Positions 1 to 17,760 of a stretch of 64,000 bases of DNA are shown here, piece after piece (within the stretch, counting starts at the first letter, position 1; every line of letters begins with the position of its first letter). The DNA is from Globodera rostochiensis (lineage: Eukaryota; Nematoda; Chromadorea; Rhabditida; Heteroderidae), in assembly GCA_018350325.1 (NCBI GenBank), contig JAEVLN010000014.1, positions 1,328,001 to 1,392,000 of the forward strand, given 5' to 3'. The notes under the pieces are model-generated. The model ran no database searches and was not told the DNA's origin. It saw only the letters and a list, made by a program, of their open reading frames with translations. The position numbers and the translations under genes were made by a program.

Positions 1-724
1 CAGTATAACACCGAGACAGTAAATTAGCAGGGAAAGAACAAAAGTTGTTAGGTCGTCGGATAGGATTAGAAAAAAAGCAAAGCGGTGGCAAGTCACCGGG
101 CAGAGAGTGCTGCTCCATCCATCCTCAAGTTGTAGTTGAACTGATAATGAACGGTGTCCACCTCCCAGTCCTCCGGCCCAGATGCATTTTAAGGAGAGAG
201 GTGCCGCCGAGTTTTGCATGTTTGATGGAATTTGTTAGAAAATTGATCCAAGAACTTCCGTTTGGGGAGGGGGGGGGGAATTCAGAAATTCACAATAAAA
301 AGCATTTGAAAAGAGCCCCCTCCCCCCCCCCCCCCCCCCGGTGTAACTCACAATTCATTTGGCCCCTAAATAAGTGCAAAGTCTGGTTGGTTTTATACAC
401 CCTAAAAAACTTTTACGCATTCCAAAATAAAATTTGCATTCCTTTCGTGGAAATGATTCTTAAACCGACCAGAAATGAAACAACAAAACAGCACAACACA
501 AAAATGTTAAGGAAGAAGCGGCGGAATGAAAGGGAAAATGCACAAGACAAGCGCAACTGACCAGGGAGAACGACAAATGCGAATGCATCCCTCGCCTTCG
601 AAACGTTCCCACTACAAAAAGAAAGACACGAATAAATTGTATGCAATTGAAAGAGTTTATGGACTTTGAAGAAAATAATTATGCCGAGAAGACCGTTTTT
701 GAAGAGGACAAAGGCACGGATGTT
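1..724. other. Intergenic, no gene seen
   Basis: I see no supported gene here. The stretch has a G run near 268-280 and a C run near 320-340, and AT-rich sequence towards the right. A short open frame at 659-742 on the plus strand ends at a donor-like GTAAGT, but it overlaps the likely last exon of the PFK-2/FBPase-2 gene on the other strand and I do not call it. Confidence 0.5.
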
Positions 725-2960
<2,236 letters not shown>

Positions 2961-4242
2961 CAAAATTAACTGTAATAAAACCGCACGAAGCGACGGAAGG
3001 CACAGGAAATTAAGAAAAACAAAAATATATAATTTTGAATTACTTATGGTACTGTATAAATCAGTTAATTTGTATTTTTACACGGAGCATAAATATTGTT
3101 ATGCCCACGTTTTAAACTATATTTTTTGACACTAATTTTTTCTCGAATTTTTTAATTGAGTTTGATAGTGTGCCCTTTCGTATTAGCCAGACTCAATCGG
3201 CTGACTCAAACGACCCCTCCGGTTGGGCGGGAGCGGGTAGTTTGAACCTCCAGTTTAAAATCGCTGAGATCTTTTTTGCTCTTTAACACGCCACAAATAC
3301 CATTTGTACACCGTGCCGAATCAATTTTTATTTATTTTGTGGGTCGAACAATGCCAGGTTTTGTCACGTCGATGCCGAAGAAAACACTTTGATAATTTTT
3401 AAAAGTTTTCCATCGGGACCAATTGCGCAAAATTGCCCCCTGCTCACGAATGGACGCCTCCAAATTAAACCTTCTGCCCCGGGACTTTTCGCCCGTCCCT
3501 TTTTTATTTGTTTTGTTGTCATATTTCAATGATCAATGATCACCAAACCGTAGTAGCGAAATTTTATTACAAACCTCCAAAAGCACCGCATTTGACCTCG
3601 TGAAAAGTCTGCAAAAAAACCGAATATACGATTTACGTCCTGCGACGATGAGAACTGTACAACTTATGCACCATTCACTACTAACATTTCCCACTGATTG
3701 CCCCAACAATAACCATTTTCCGTTGTGCTACCAACGCAACTCTGCCCACCATTTGCAACACAGCTGCTCGCAACCAGTTGTGATTTAAAAATAGTCAATG
3801 AGTGTTGTTGGGGGGGGGGACTGGAATGTTGAACTAACAATAAGAGGAGGAGGTTTTATAGAATTAAAGCACCAGCGTTAAGAAAACAAGTACAAATCCC
3901 CCCCCCCCATTTTGCCTCGCCCTTCGCTCACTAATTGATCACAATAGTTTAAAGAGCCACTTGTTAACAATTGATGAAGTAGCGATCGGAAAACAGCAAA
4001 TGTTTGATCGGAAAAGCTCGCAAATCGATGCACTTAAAAACAAAAAGTCTGAGGGGCCAATCGAATTAAGTGTGCAGTTAAAGGGTCAAAGTACGCTTTC
4101 ACACTCTTTATAAGCAAAATTTTGCAATCATAACAGCAACCAGCGGTGAAAAGACTGGGTTTCATTGAGGAATAATTTGAAGCAAAAATTCAAAGGTCAA
4201 CAAAGAATTTCGTCTCTAAATTTCACTTTTGTCCTCCTCCTC
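2961..4242. other. Intergenic, no gene seen
   Basis: No coding exon is supported in this 1.3 kb between PFKFB and NAC alpha. It contains AT-rich sequence, a G run near 3811-3820 and a C run near 3898-3908. Short open frames here lack splice support and family resemblance. Confidence 0.5.
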
Positions 4243-5174
<932 letters not shown>

Positions 5175-5678
5175 TGTCAATGTCTTTCAAATTCTCATGA
5201 TGCAATTATAAAGAAAATGAAAGATATTTTCATCAAACGTTAAACAAAAACTGAATCGCAATGATCAACCTCCCCAAAAACACGCAATCATTTTATTCAC
5301 ATTAAGTTCATTGGTGCGACATAATACGAAAGGTGTGATACATATAATAGAACTTAATTGTTTGACTATTCGAAGACAAAACCAAAATTGGTGCAGCTAA
5401 ATAGGATAGGACTTGGAGGTTCTGCTTAAAATGATTACGTAAATCAAGTCGAAATTGGTTCCATTTGTTGTCTACAGCTTATATCACAGGGACAGGAGGA
5501 CAGTGAAGAAGGTCGTTAGTCTTATATAAGCGGTAATGGACGTTTTAGGATTGGCCTAATTCTAAACCATAGGAAAGGCCACAATCTTTTGAAAAAAATC
5601 CGTGGGATCTGAATCGAACAAGTCAAATGTCTGCCGTTTTATGGAAAATCATTATTCGCCATTCTTTTTCTCCGTTCC
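5175..5678. other. Intergenic, promoter region of NAC alpha expected
   Basis: About 500 bp between the NAC alpha start and the stop of the HECT ligase gene, both on the minus strand. It should hold the NAC alpha promoter and the ligase 3' UTR. No specific motif is recognised. Confidence 0.4.
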
Positions 5679-8689
<3,011 letters not shown>

Positions 8690-9733
8690 TGGGGAAAGAA
8701 TAGTTTATTAATTCGTTATTCAATCAATAACGTTTGGGCTAAAAAGCAATTCAATCAATCCATTCTCAGTGAACAAACACCAATATGTCGGCGGCATTCT
8801 CTGCTGAACAACACCATTTTCAAATAAAAGACTGTGTTTAGTTGGGACGGTTAAAGAATAAGAATGGGGGGGGGGGGGTATCATTTTCTCTGTGTGGCGC
8901 AGGTGAACAGCGGCGAAACCAGTTGCTGCGCTCAGTCGCCATTCCACCCACCGCTAGCGGTTGTCGACAGTTTTTTTATTTGTCAAAGACATCATTCATC
9001 TCAGTAATCAATTAATTAATTCATACATTCGTGGGCTACTTGCTCAATTCAATCACTTACATATTCGCAAAAACAATCCTCCACCAATTTCCGACAGATT
9101 AGATTAAAATGGAATAATTAGGTAAAGAAGAGATTCGAAATCAATCGAAGCTTTAAAGGCAAATTTGTTCGAGTCTTTGTGGCCGCAAATTCAAATTTAG
9201 CTTTTGCATCTTTTTACCGTTGGTAAAGCCACGGTCATGTGATGATGTGTTGGTTATGTACACTGTACACATTTCCTAATTCATCTAACTTTGACTTGGT
9301 CCAATGTGTGAATAGATGAGTGCTGTGTTTATATTGAGGGTGAAGGGTGAGGAGCAGCAACGGAGGGTTATCGGAAAATGGAATGGAGGATTAAAAGAGG
9401 AATTGTGTGTGAGAGTGCGAATGAATGAATGATGGGAATGGTAAGAAAAGAAAAATAATTCGTCATAGAGACATAGAGGCGGGGGGCGGGGAGGGAAAGC
9501 AAATAGAAAGAAGAAATGCAAGAAACAGTGAGAAAAGGAAGCGAGCGCTAAAAGAAAAGGAGGAAAATAGCGAGCGATAGAGAAAATATCGAATTAAAAT
9601 TTCAAAATTGAAACGATTCTTTAGACGTCACAGCTTATTTTTGTGCTGCTTTTGCCTCCGAATTTTAAGGGCAAATGCAACTTTTGGCAACCGATGATTT
9701 TTATTTTATCAAATCCGTAAGAACGATTTTGAA
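8690..9733. other. Divergent intergenic region
   Basis: About 1 kb between two divergent genes (HECT ligase on minus, Sac2-like phosphatase on plus), so both promoters should lie here. It holds a G run at about 8867-8878 and a purine-rich stretch at about 9335-9590. No gene is seen. Confidence 0.5.
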
Positions 9734-11994
9734 ATGTTGCAGGACGACAGCGAACCTTTCGGTCTTTCGCCACTGCGGTGCTTTTTAATTCTTTAATTGT
9801 TATTTTTAATTTAAAAATATATTTTTAATTATATTTTTGAAATTTAAATTTAGATCTTGCTGCACTTGAAGACTTTGAGCTATTGGGCGACATTTTTGCT
9901 TTTATTGGTTGTTTTTTTGTGGTAGAATTCTTTCATCTTTGAATTTTAAGGGAAAATTGTCGTTGAGGAAATTGCATACCTCCTACTTGTCACCGAATGT
10001 TCAGAATTGGGCCAAATTGAAACAGTGAATGCTTCATTTTTGCGGATTGAAAAAGTATGTGCACTACCAGTGTTAACGGATGGAATGATTCACAAAAAAT
10101 TGTTCGATATGTCCCCACTCGACAACTTAGAACGCTTGAAAAGTCGGCCAAAAGATTTATTGAAGCTTGTTTCACACAAAGTGCCAATCAAAAATTTGCC
10201 GACCTCGCCCAAACTCATCGAAGAAATTGTACGTCTCTGACAATGAGTTTGCTGTGTTTGACTAACAATAAACAATTTTTCTTTTATTTAGGTTGCCTTC
10301 TTCAATCAGCCAAAGAGTTTTTATTTCGCGCTTAATTTCGATATCACCAAAACATTGCAACGGTTTGGTCATTTAATTAAAATGTTTTTATAAATTGTCA
10401 TTTTAGCGGCTGTTTGGAGTCTGTCGTTTCGGATAATCGCTTTTTTTGGAATAAGGATTTGTTGAAGGAATTGTTCGTCAACAACGGCACTCCAATTCCT
10501 GCGTTCAAAGAATGGATAACGCCGGTCATTTACGGATTCATTGAGCACAAATCCATTGTGTTCGATGTGGATGTTCGGGTCCACATAACGCTCATCTCGA
10601 GACGTTCAGTCAAACGGGCGGGCGTCCGCTATTTGAGAAGAGGCATTGACGAGAACGGCGACGTGGCGAATTTCGTGGAGACGGAGTTCATCGTTTGTGT
10701 GTTCGGTCATTGTCTTTCCTTTGTTCAGGTAATTGTCCCCTCTCTCTTTTTCATGCTTTTTTACGCTTTTTCAGTGTCGAGGTTCCGTCCCGGTGTTTTG
10801 GAGTCAGAAGGGCTTTCAACTTAAGCCTCCGTTGGTCATCGACCGACCGTTGGACATTTCGCTGCCAATATTTGCTTCACACATAAAACATTTGACTTCC
10901 ATTTATGGAACGCCTCTTACGCTGGTGAATCTGGTGGATGAGTCGGGCAAAGAAGCGTCCCTTGGCGAGGTGTACTTGCAGGTGATTTGTGCACAACCAT
11001 CCTTACGTGGTCAAAATAAGGTTAAACCCCAAGGGGGCCCTAAGGTCAAAAGGTTACGGGCCTGGTGTGAGTGCAGTTGTTAAAACGTCTTCATTTTCAT
11101 TTGCGTGAAAGATGTCGGAAAGTGGTATAACCAGAACATAATTTGCAATGCAACATACGAACAAGTTATTTACCTTTATAATTGTATCGACTTTTTCTTT
11201 AGCATGTGTTGTCCTTGGACAGCTCTGACGTCGCGTACCATTCCTTTGATTTCCATCGAATCTGTGGGAATCGAGGACATCACAAGGTTTTTTTTTCGAG
11301 TTAAAGTTTAAATGCAAAAACATTTTCAGCTAAGCGAGCTTATGGCAACATTGGATAAAAGCATTTCCGCTATTGGCTATTGTTGGGTGGACAAATCGGG
11401 ACAAATGGTCCTACGTCAGAAGGGAATTGTTCGGACGGTATTAAAATTTTAATTTCATTTTTTAAATTTTTAATTTACTCAATTTTTTTGAAGAATTGTG
11501 TCGACTGTCTGGACCGTACGAACGTTGTACAAAGTGCAATTGCGTTGATAGTTTGTCTGAATCAGTGCCGTAAACTCGGCATTGTGGAGCCAATTTCGGA
11601 GGCACCGATGCCGTTGACTCGAACTTTGCAGCAGATGTGGGCGGACCATGGGGACTTCATATCGAAACAGGTTGGGTTGGATTCTGGCATTCTGTCTCGT
11701 ACAGGTTGGGTTCTGGCATTCTGTCTCGTACAGGTTGGGTTCTGGCATTCTGTCTCGTACAGGTTGGGTTCTGGCATTCTGTCTCGTTTTTTGATTGTTC
11801 ATTTAACAAATCGTTTGAAGTACACCGGCACCAGTGCTCTGAAGGGAGACATAACGCGGAGCGGACAGCGCAAATTGACTGGCATGGTGAGGGACGGCGT
11901 CAACTCGGCCTCGCGCTATTACTACTCGAAAATGTGCGATGCAAACAGACAGCAAGTGATAGACATTGTTCTGGGACAGCAGCGAACGGATTGA
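9734..11994 (+). CDS. INPP5F: SAC-domain phosphoinositide phosphatase, Sac2/INPP5F type
   Basis: Predicted phosphoinositide phosphatase; Sac2 members act on PI4P on endosomes. The start (ATG at 9734, MLQDDSEPF) is inferred from a donor that restores phase. Visible blocks: IVVEEIAYLLLVTECSELG, PKSFYFALNFDITKTLQR, FFWNKDLLKELF, LISRRSVKRAGVRYLRRGID, VANFVETE, CRGSVPVFWSQKGF, LVNLVDESGKEASLGE, the catalytic CX5R(T) motif NCVDCLDRTNVVQ near 11500, and ALKGDITRSGQRKLTGM followed by DGVNSASRYY. ALKGD and DGVNSA place it nearer Sac2 than Sac1. It stops at GQQRTD, soon after the SAC domain, so the hSac2 homology domain of vertebrate Sac2 is absent. An intron at 11671-11820 carries a minisatellite. 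Family very likely; the 5' end is uncertain. Confidence 0.83.
11671..11820 (+). repeat. Stop-free 150-nt intron built from a 29-bp minisatellite
   Basis: Copies starting GTTGGG lie at 11671, 11705, 11734 and 11763 (spacings 34, 29, 29). Each is preceded by CAG, so every unit edge reads CAG/GT and could serve as acceptor or donor. The intron runs from GTTGGG after SKQ to the AAG before TACACCGGC. It is 150 nt, a multiple of three, and has no stop in the host frame, so retention would add 50 residues. The family alignment joins the flanks directly (ISKQ-YTGTSALKGD), which is why I call it an intron. Confidence 0.8.
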
Positions 11995-12090
11995 ACTTGA
12001 GGGGAGTTGATGTTCTGGGACAGCAGCGAACGGATTGAACTTGAGGGGAGTTGATGTTCTGGGACAGCAGCGACGGATTGAACTTGGGGA
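11968..12090 (+). repeat. 44-bp tandem repeat copying the end of the Sac2-like CDS
   Basis: Copies start at 11968, 12012 and 12056 (period 44), the last degenerate and shortened. The first copy encodes the final residues VLGQQRTD and the stop; the later copies lie in the 3' UTR and repeat the same ending. Confidence 0.9.
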
Positions 12091-12574
12091 GGGAGGAGAA
12101 CCTTCTAAAAGCGAAAGAAGGGGGGGGGTGTTGTATTTTTTAAATTATTTGATTACTGGTCGTGTTTATTTGTTCTTGTCTTATTAATAGTGCCGACAAG
12201 ATCGAAAACGGGGGGATCGAGATTACAAAAAAGGACCCAAGCGGGATTCCGCTCGGGAATTTTAAACTTGGGCTATTTTCTTAACCAAATGTGCGAACTT
12301 GCGACATAATACCAAAACTCAATATCATTTTTTGTAGTCAGTAATGTGCATTATTGTATAATATTTGCATGAATCTTTCTGTAAATTTGTTGAACAATTT
12401 TCTCTCTTTAATTGTTTTGATTCGCATAGTCTGCCAAATTTGAGAGCTTTAAAATGATTACCATGCGGGAAAAATGGCAATAAATCGTTTTGTTCGTGGA
12501 TATTTGGTTGTTCAACCATTCTAATACAAAAATGAATTGTAATCCGTACGGCCAATTTTGGCCTGTTTTTAGCG
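12091..12574. other. Short intergenic region
   Basis: Between the Sac2-like gene and sepiapterin reductase, both on plus. It contains a G run at 12120-12128 and AT-rich DNA and should hold the 3' UTR of the first gene and the promoter or trans-splice site of the second. No gene is seen. Confidence 0.4.
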
Positions 12575-13696
12575 ATGGCGTCGACTGCCAAATTGGAGGC
12601 CAAGAAAGTGCTTGTCGTTGTGACGGGCGCGAGTCGCGGGATTGGACGAGAATTGGCGTTACAATTGGCCAAATATTTTGAAAAGTCCGAATGCGTTTTT
12701 GTACTTTATGCGCGAGACAAAGAAGCGCTTGAGGCGGTAAAAGGGCAACTCCTCAAAGAGTTAGTTGGGGGATTCTTTCCATCAAAAGCAAGACGATTTA
12801 ATCGGTTCAGAAATCCCCTGGCGACCGTCGAGCTCATTTTTGCCGATTTGAGTTTGCAACCCTTCGCGCTCGGCAGCATCGACAGCAGAATAAGGGCATG
12901 TGAAGGTGGGAAATTGACCCAACTAATATTATCTAACCTTTTGTTGCTTCTTTGTTCAGAAAAGGTTCCATTCGACCTCTGTTTGGTGTTTCACAACGCC
13001 GGCACTGTCGGTGAAATGGCCAAAAGGTCGTCAGAACTCAACGACGAGTCGCAATGGCATGAATATCTGCAGACCAACTTGGTATCCGCGATTTTGTTGA
13101 ACAACGGAATTTACGGGGCCTTGAAGAAGACGGAGGAGGTGCCGATGATCACCCGACAATTTGAAACCAAAAGTTGAATGCAACATTTTCAGGCAGGTCG
13201 CCTGTTCATCGTCAACATCACTTCGCTGCTCTCCGTCAAAGCATTTCCCTCTTTTACGCAATATTCCGTTGGAAAAGCCGCCAGAGAGGCCTATTTTCGG
13301 GCATTTGCAGTTGAACATCCGAAGTGCCGAGTTCTGAACTATGCGCCGGGCCCGGTGGACACCGACATGCACGCGGAAGTCAGGGAAAAGTGCGTCCTAA
13401 AGACACATTTTGAGTTAGACAAATGGGCTACAAGGCTTTTGTCATTAAAGCCTTACTTTTTGATGGGACCCATCGTTTAACTAAAAAGTGCAGGGCCAAT
13501 TTCCTGAGGAGCTAATTGCCACTTTTGTAACAGAACTTACGACTCGTCCGTGCGGGAAGTATTCTCAAAGCATCGTCACGACACCAATTTGCACAGGAAA
13601 TTGCTTAGACCTGAGGAGACCGTCCAGCGGCTGATCCAAACAATTGCGGAAGACAAATTCGAAAGTGGGGGCCGAATGGATTATTTCGACAAATGA
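12575..13696 (+). CDS. SPR: Sepiapterin reductase (short-chain dehydrogenase)
   Basis: NADPH-dependent reductase of the last steps of tetrahydrobiopterin synthesis, cytosolic. ATG at 12575. Seen in order: glycine-rich cofactor motif VVTGASRGIGREL, LYARDKEAL, the aspartate strand IFADLSLQ, LVFHNAGTVGEM (NAG motif), FIVNITSLLSVKAF (serine of the triad), QYSVGKAAREAY (YxxxK), VLNYAPGPVDTDM, and the ending FESGGRMDYFDK. The LNYAPGP.DTDM block and the D-Y-F-DK end fit sepiapterin reductase rather than other SDRs. Four introns: 12760-12810 (51 nt), about 12911-12964 (54), a 54-nt one before AGRLFIV, and a 144-nt one before TYDSSVREVF. By my count all four are multiples of three, and the first two are stop-free. 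Confidence 0.9.
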
Positions 13697-14927
13697 TAGA
13701 GACTCAGACGAAGGGAATTACAATTGTCGACACTTTTCATTCCATTTTCGGGCAATGATTGTTTTTAGTCATTTTTCACAAAGTCAATTTTTTGCACTGC
13801 TTTATTTTCACCGTTTATACTCCTCACCAACCGCAAAGTTATGATTTTTCTTTAACTTTTCAAACATAAAGATATTTTGTATAACCTTTTTTGTTGAATT
13901 GAAAATAAGCTGGGCGTGGTGGTCCAATGAAATACCTGCGCACCGCCCTTTGTCTAAAGAATTTTCCCGGGGCATGTCCGATCGGAAACCAGTCTCTGCG
14001 TCCAACCTTAACCCCGCGTTTCAATATACCGATCTGGAACAATCCAAATGCCCACTGATTGGTCAAACCGAGCCCGAGAAAGCTTTCCTTAACCCAAATA
14101 CAAAAATTCAACGAGCGGAGAATTGTTCCATCTCCCCCCGTTAAAAAGCGTAAAATATATTTATCAAGCATTCTGAGAAAGTATTATCGAAATTATCTGA
14201 CAATGCGGTACCAACAAATGAGGATGAAAGCTGTATAAAGCGACGTTGCGTGGAAAGGGCCGGACGGTTTTGCAAGACATTTTGCTAAGTAGTTTGGGTT
14301 TCGAGAAATGGCTGGGGAAGGGCGAGACGTTAATTGAACCGATCAGAAACACCACCAAAGGGATCAGTGTGCTTGGGAGAAAGGATCGAACGGACTCAGC
14401 GAACGCCCAAACAATAAAATTATGTGACTGACACTGTGCAGAAGAGGCATCGTTAGGGTAACAAATATTGCAAAGAATGAGGGCAAAAATGTGTAATGTC
14501 CGAGTTTAGAGTTGACCGAATAGGAAAGAGAATGTTGAGCTGTGAAGTTGCAGAAGAACAGAAGGACGGAAAAGATTCGAAATCCAAAAGTTAAGGAGGA
14601 GAGAAAGCATAAGGCTAAATTGTTTTTATTCATTATCTTTTATATTTCCCATAAAGCAACCAAAATTGACAAAAATATCGTCAGAAAACTAAAAGTTGTT
14701 AGTGTATGAAAAATAAGACATGGGATGACCGCGACGTCATTTTCATTAAATTGGTTGTTAAACAAATATAAAATTAATCATTCGTCATCTTTGAGATTAC
14801 ATGGATCCTTTAAGGTCGTAGGTGGGAGGAAGCGTAGATTGCTTGGAGAAGAGAGAAGAGACGGCACTGATTTAGCGATCGGACATTAGGCTGTCTGAAT
14901 TTTTGTTGGGAAGTGTTGTTGATTTTG
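13697..14927. other. Intergenic, convergent genes
   Basis: About 1.2 kb between sepiapterin reductase (plus) and the MAP7-like gene (minus), which converge. No coding exon is supported. Sequence is AT-rich with short open frames only. Confidence 0.5.
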
Positions 14928-17423
14928 TCACCCATTTGCACACAAAATACCCTTGTTTGAAGTCGGTTCTGGCGGATGGAATTCCTTCCCGCTCAGCTCG
15001 TGCCCATTGATCAGCGGGTCATCCGGCGGACTCGGGTGCTGCTTCGAAAGGATGTGATCATCACGCTCTTCCGCGTTCTTCGAGAAGATGGCCAGTGATG
15101 TCTCATGCGAAAACTGGTTGGCAGCAGTGATCACCTACAAATTGGAGTTTTTTTTTTGTTAAGAAAAAAAACAAAAGCCAAATCAAAAAAAAGATTGCCT
15201 GCCCGGGAATAGAGAACATTTCTCCCCCAGCCTCGGAACCAATGCGAAATCCGCTTTCGGCAAGTTCATTCGCCAAATTTGTCGGCTGCTGGTGCGATGA
15301 GAAAACATTCTGCGTATTCATCAACATTCCGTCCTCTTTTTGTTGCTTTTGGAACTTGTGGCGATGTTTCGCGAGTATGTCCTTAAAACTTACAACATTC
15401 TAAAATATTTTATGGTTCCATTTACCTGGGCCAACGCAGAAGCGTCCTTTTGAGGAAGCTGCGGATTTGAAGCCGAAGTCGTCATTGTTTGTGGCACCGA
15501 AGGGACCAAATCCTCGTCGTCCACCTTAAATGAATGTTAGAAATTAATTTCGGTAGTTTTCTTCTAACATTTGCCATTCCGTTGCTCGCCACATTCGGCT
15601 GAGCACCACCGGCCTGGCGAGTACGTGCGAGAATTTCGTTGACGCGACGACGGCGCTCCTCCAACTCCTCCTGGTTGGGCAAGACGATGAGGGCGGGCGG
15701 ACTGGTGGACTTTGGAGGCGTTATTATCGGCTCACTCACCGCCAATTCAAGATGTTCATAAAACGGCACCTGAAACCCAAATAACTTGAGAAAAGGTTAA
15801 AAAACAAAACAAAAAATTAATTTGTTGCGCGGAAAAAAACCTCTGCGGAATTATTTGGATGGACAAAGAAAGGCGCAGAGGCTTCAAGTGTTGATGATTC
15901 AGCAGAGAGAGAATTGTTGTTCTCCAAGTGGGTATTATTTTCAACATGGCCTCCATTACAATGTCCAGCTTCAGCTCCGACCAGTTCATCAAACAAAATG
16001 TCGCCATTAGTGCCAGCAATGCTAGTCTCGTCAACAAAATTAGACTCTTTTGTGTCCAGCAATATCGACTGCTCCTCAACTTCTGCTGCTGACACTTCTT
16101 CCTCTTCTCTCTTCGCATCCAAAACACCGACGCCAAATTGTTCCCCGGTTTCGACGTCATTGTGAACAAGAACTATGATCTCCTCCTGCTTAAGCTGTTC
16201 CGGCACCATAACCTCCGCTTCGTTGATGATAGTCTCCTCAATTGGCCCATTCTCTCCGGATACCGGTTGGTTTTGCTGAGCCTTCTTCGGACGAATTACT
16301 GGAGGCCGTCGTTGGTCCGCCATGCCTTTGTTTGGTTGAACAACTGGAGGTCTTAAGCAAAAGCTGTTTTACGTGCAAAGCGGAAAATTAAAGTACTTTT
16401 TGTTGTTCACCGGAGTATTTGGCTTCGAAACCCCTTTGGTCAGCAGCTGTCTCTTCTTCGGCGTTGGCATTGCCACCGGAGCCTTTTCTATTTTTGCTAA
16501 AATAGTCAAAATCCTCAGACATTCACACCCACCCAGACTTGCCTCGTGTCGTCACCTGCGAAGAACTTTGTGCATAAAGCGATTGCGTCATCGCAGAATT
16601 GTTGAGCAGCTTCTCGACCGTCACCTCATTAGCCGCTTTTCGCTGTCGTTTTATAGCATTCGGCGTTTGTTTGATCGGCTGAGCGGGGGGTTTGTTGAAA
16701 TTCTTCTGCCTGTTCGGTGTTGCTCCAATTCCATTTCCCAGAGTGCCAAAAACGCTGCGAGTCATTGCAGATGATCCGGCTTGTCCGTCCAACGGTGGAA
16801 TTTGGAATCTCGATGTTGTTGGAGCCGTGTTCGATGGTCGCTATAATTTTACAAAGTGTTAAATTAAATAGTTCAAATTGAGGATTGGTTGGCCGAATGA
16901 CCGACATTAAGATAATCGACCTGCGTAAGTGATGGTGTTGAACCGCGCACGCTCGTGGAAGAGTCCCTCGGGCCATTGATGCGTTGCTGATGTTTAATTA
17001 AAAAGCCCAGCTCCCGCGGAGTGCTGCTCCCAAACGCAAAGACCGGTTTCTTAGACTGATTCAAAGCGCCAATGCGCGACGCACTCAGATGAGCGCGTTT
17101 AAGAAGCTCCTAAAAAACTTTTCGTAATTTTGGTAATTATTTTTAGCCATTTATCGCTGATGAAAGCAAAATTAAACCGTTTTCCTAGCATTAAGTTGTT
17201 CCATCTGTGCACATCGTCTGTCCAACAACGCCTTCTGCTTCTCCAACTCGCGCTGATGTTTCTGCCGAGTTCGGTCCCTCAATTCGGCCTCTTTCAACTG
17301 AGCCGCGCGCGCCATCCGTTCATTTTGTTCACGGATTTTTGCTTCACGCCTAAAGGGGCAAAAAATTAAACAACTCATTTTTGGCAGCTCACACCAGTCA
17401 AGCATTTTTAATTTCTTAAACAT
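14928..17423 (-). CDS. MAP7/ensconsin-like microtubule-associated protein
   Basis: Likely a microtubule-binding cofactor of kinesin-1. The first exon encodes MFKKLKMLDW and joins an arginine/glutamate-rich helix (REAKIREQNERMARAAQLKE, then RQKHQRELEKQKALLDRR). The next exons hold VFAFGSSTPRELGFLI, a motif I associate with invertebrate ensconsins, then basic low-complexity sequence (RQKNFNKPPAQP), RPPVIRPKK, an acidic stretch (DAKREEEEVSAAEVEEQ), a second helix LEERRRRVNEILARTRQA that resembles the LE(R/K)KKR.EEIM.RTR block of MAP7, and a C-terminus ending GILCANG. Start chosen because ATG at 17423 plus a GTGTGAG donor restores phase. About nine exons. The assignment rests on short motifs and overall plan, so it is moderate. 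Confidence 0.6.
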
Positions 17424-17628
17424 GCGAATTCGTCTATTTAATGCACAAAAAGTATTTAAGTGATTTCATAGTGATTCTCTTAAATTTGACTTCCGGGGAA
17501 AAAAAACAAGAACCAGACGGAATTCCACTCTATCCACCGATGGGTGGGCCATGAAAAACATTTCACTACTCCAATTTGTTTGCAAATGAAAAGCGTATTT
17601 TAATTTGTTATGCGCGAAATGTTGTATT

Positions 17629-17634
17629 TTTATT
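17629..17634 (-). terminator. AATAAA polyadenylation signal after the small ORF
   Basis: On the minus strand AATAAA lies about 25 nt after the TAA of the small ORF at 17659-17760. This supports a terminal exon here. Confidence 0.5.
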
Positions 17635-17658
17635 CCTTTTCCCTTATCCAAGTCAATC

Positions 17659-17760
17659 TTACTTGGCCTGGAGTTCCTTCTCAACGGCTTCCCTCCGTTT
17701 CAGCACCTCCGACGTTTTGTCACGTCCAATGTACAGGCTTCTCGTTACGCCCCCGTCCAT
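17659..17760 (-). CDS. Small terminal exon or 33-codon ORF downstream of RIOK1
   Basis: I do not recognise this. The frame reads MDGGVTRSLYIGRDKTSE and ends KELQAK, then TAA. It is preceded by an acceptor-like CTCTGTTAG (exon edge near 17769) and followed at once by AATAAA. It lies about 170 bp beyond the RIOK1 stop on the same strand. It may be an alternative 3' exon of RIOK1 or a separate small gene reached by SL trans-splicing in a two-gene operon. The charged, helix-prone composition looks coding. Confidence 0.35.
   Translation of the reverse strand: MDGGVTRSLYIGRDKTSEVLKRREAVEKELQAK

Noticed and set aside
12240..12290. CCCAAGTTT-containing stretch resembling the end of spliced leader SL1
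   Set aside because: Only a few bases match; there is no following donor and no SL RNA structure.
12490..12681. Plus-strand frame overlapping the start of sepiapterin reductase
   Set aside because: A shadow of the real gene in another frame.
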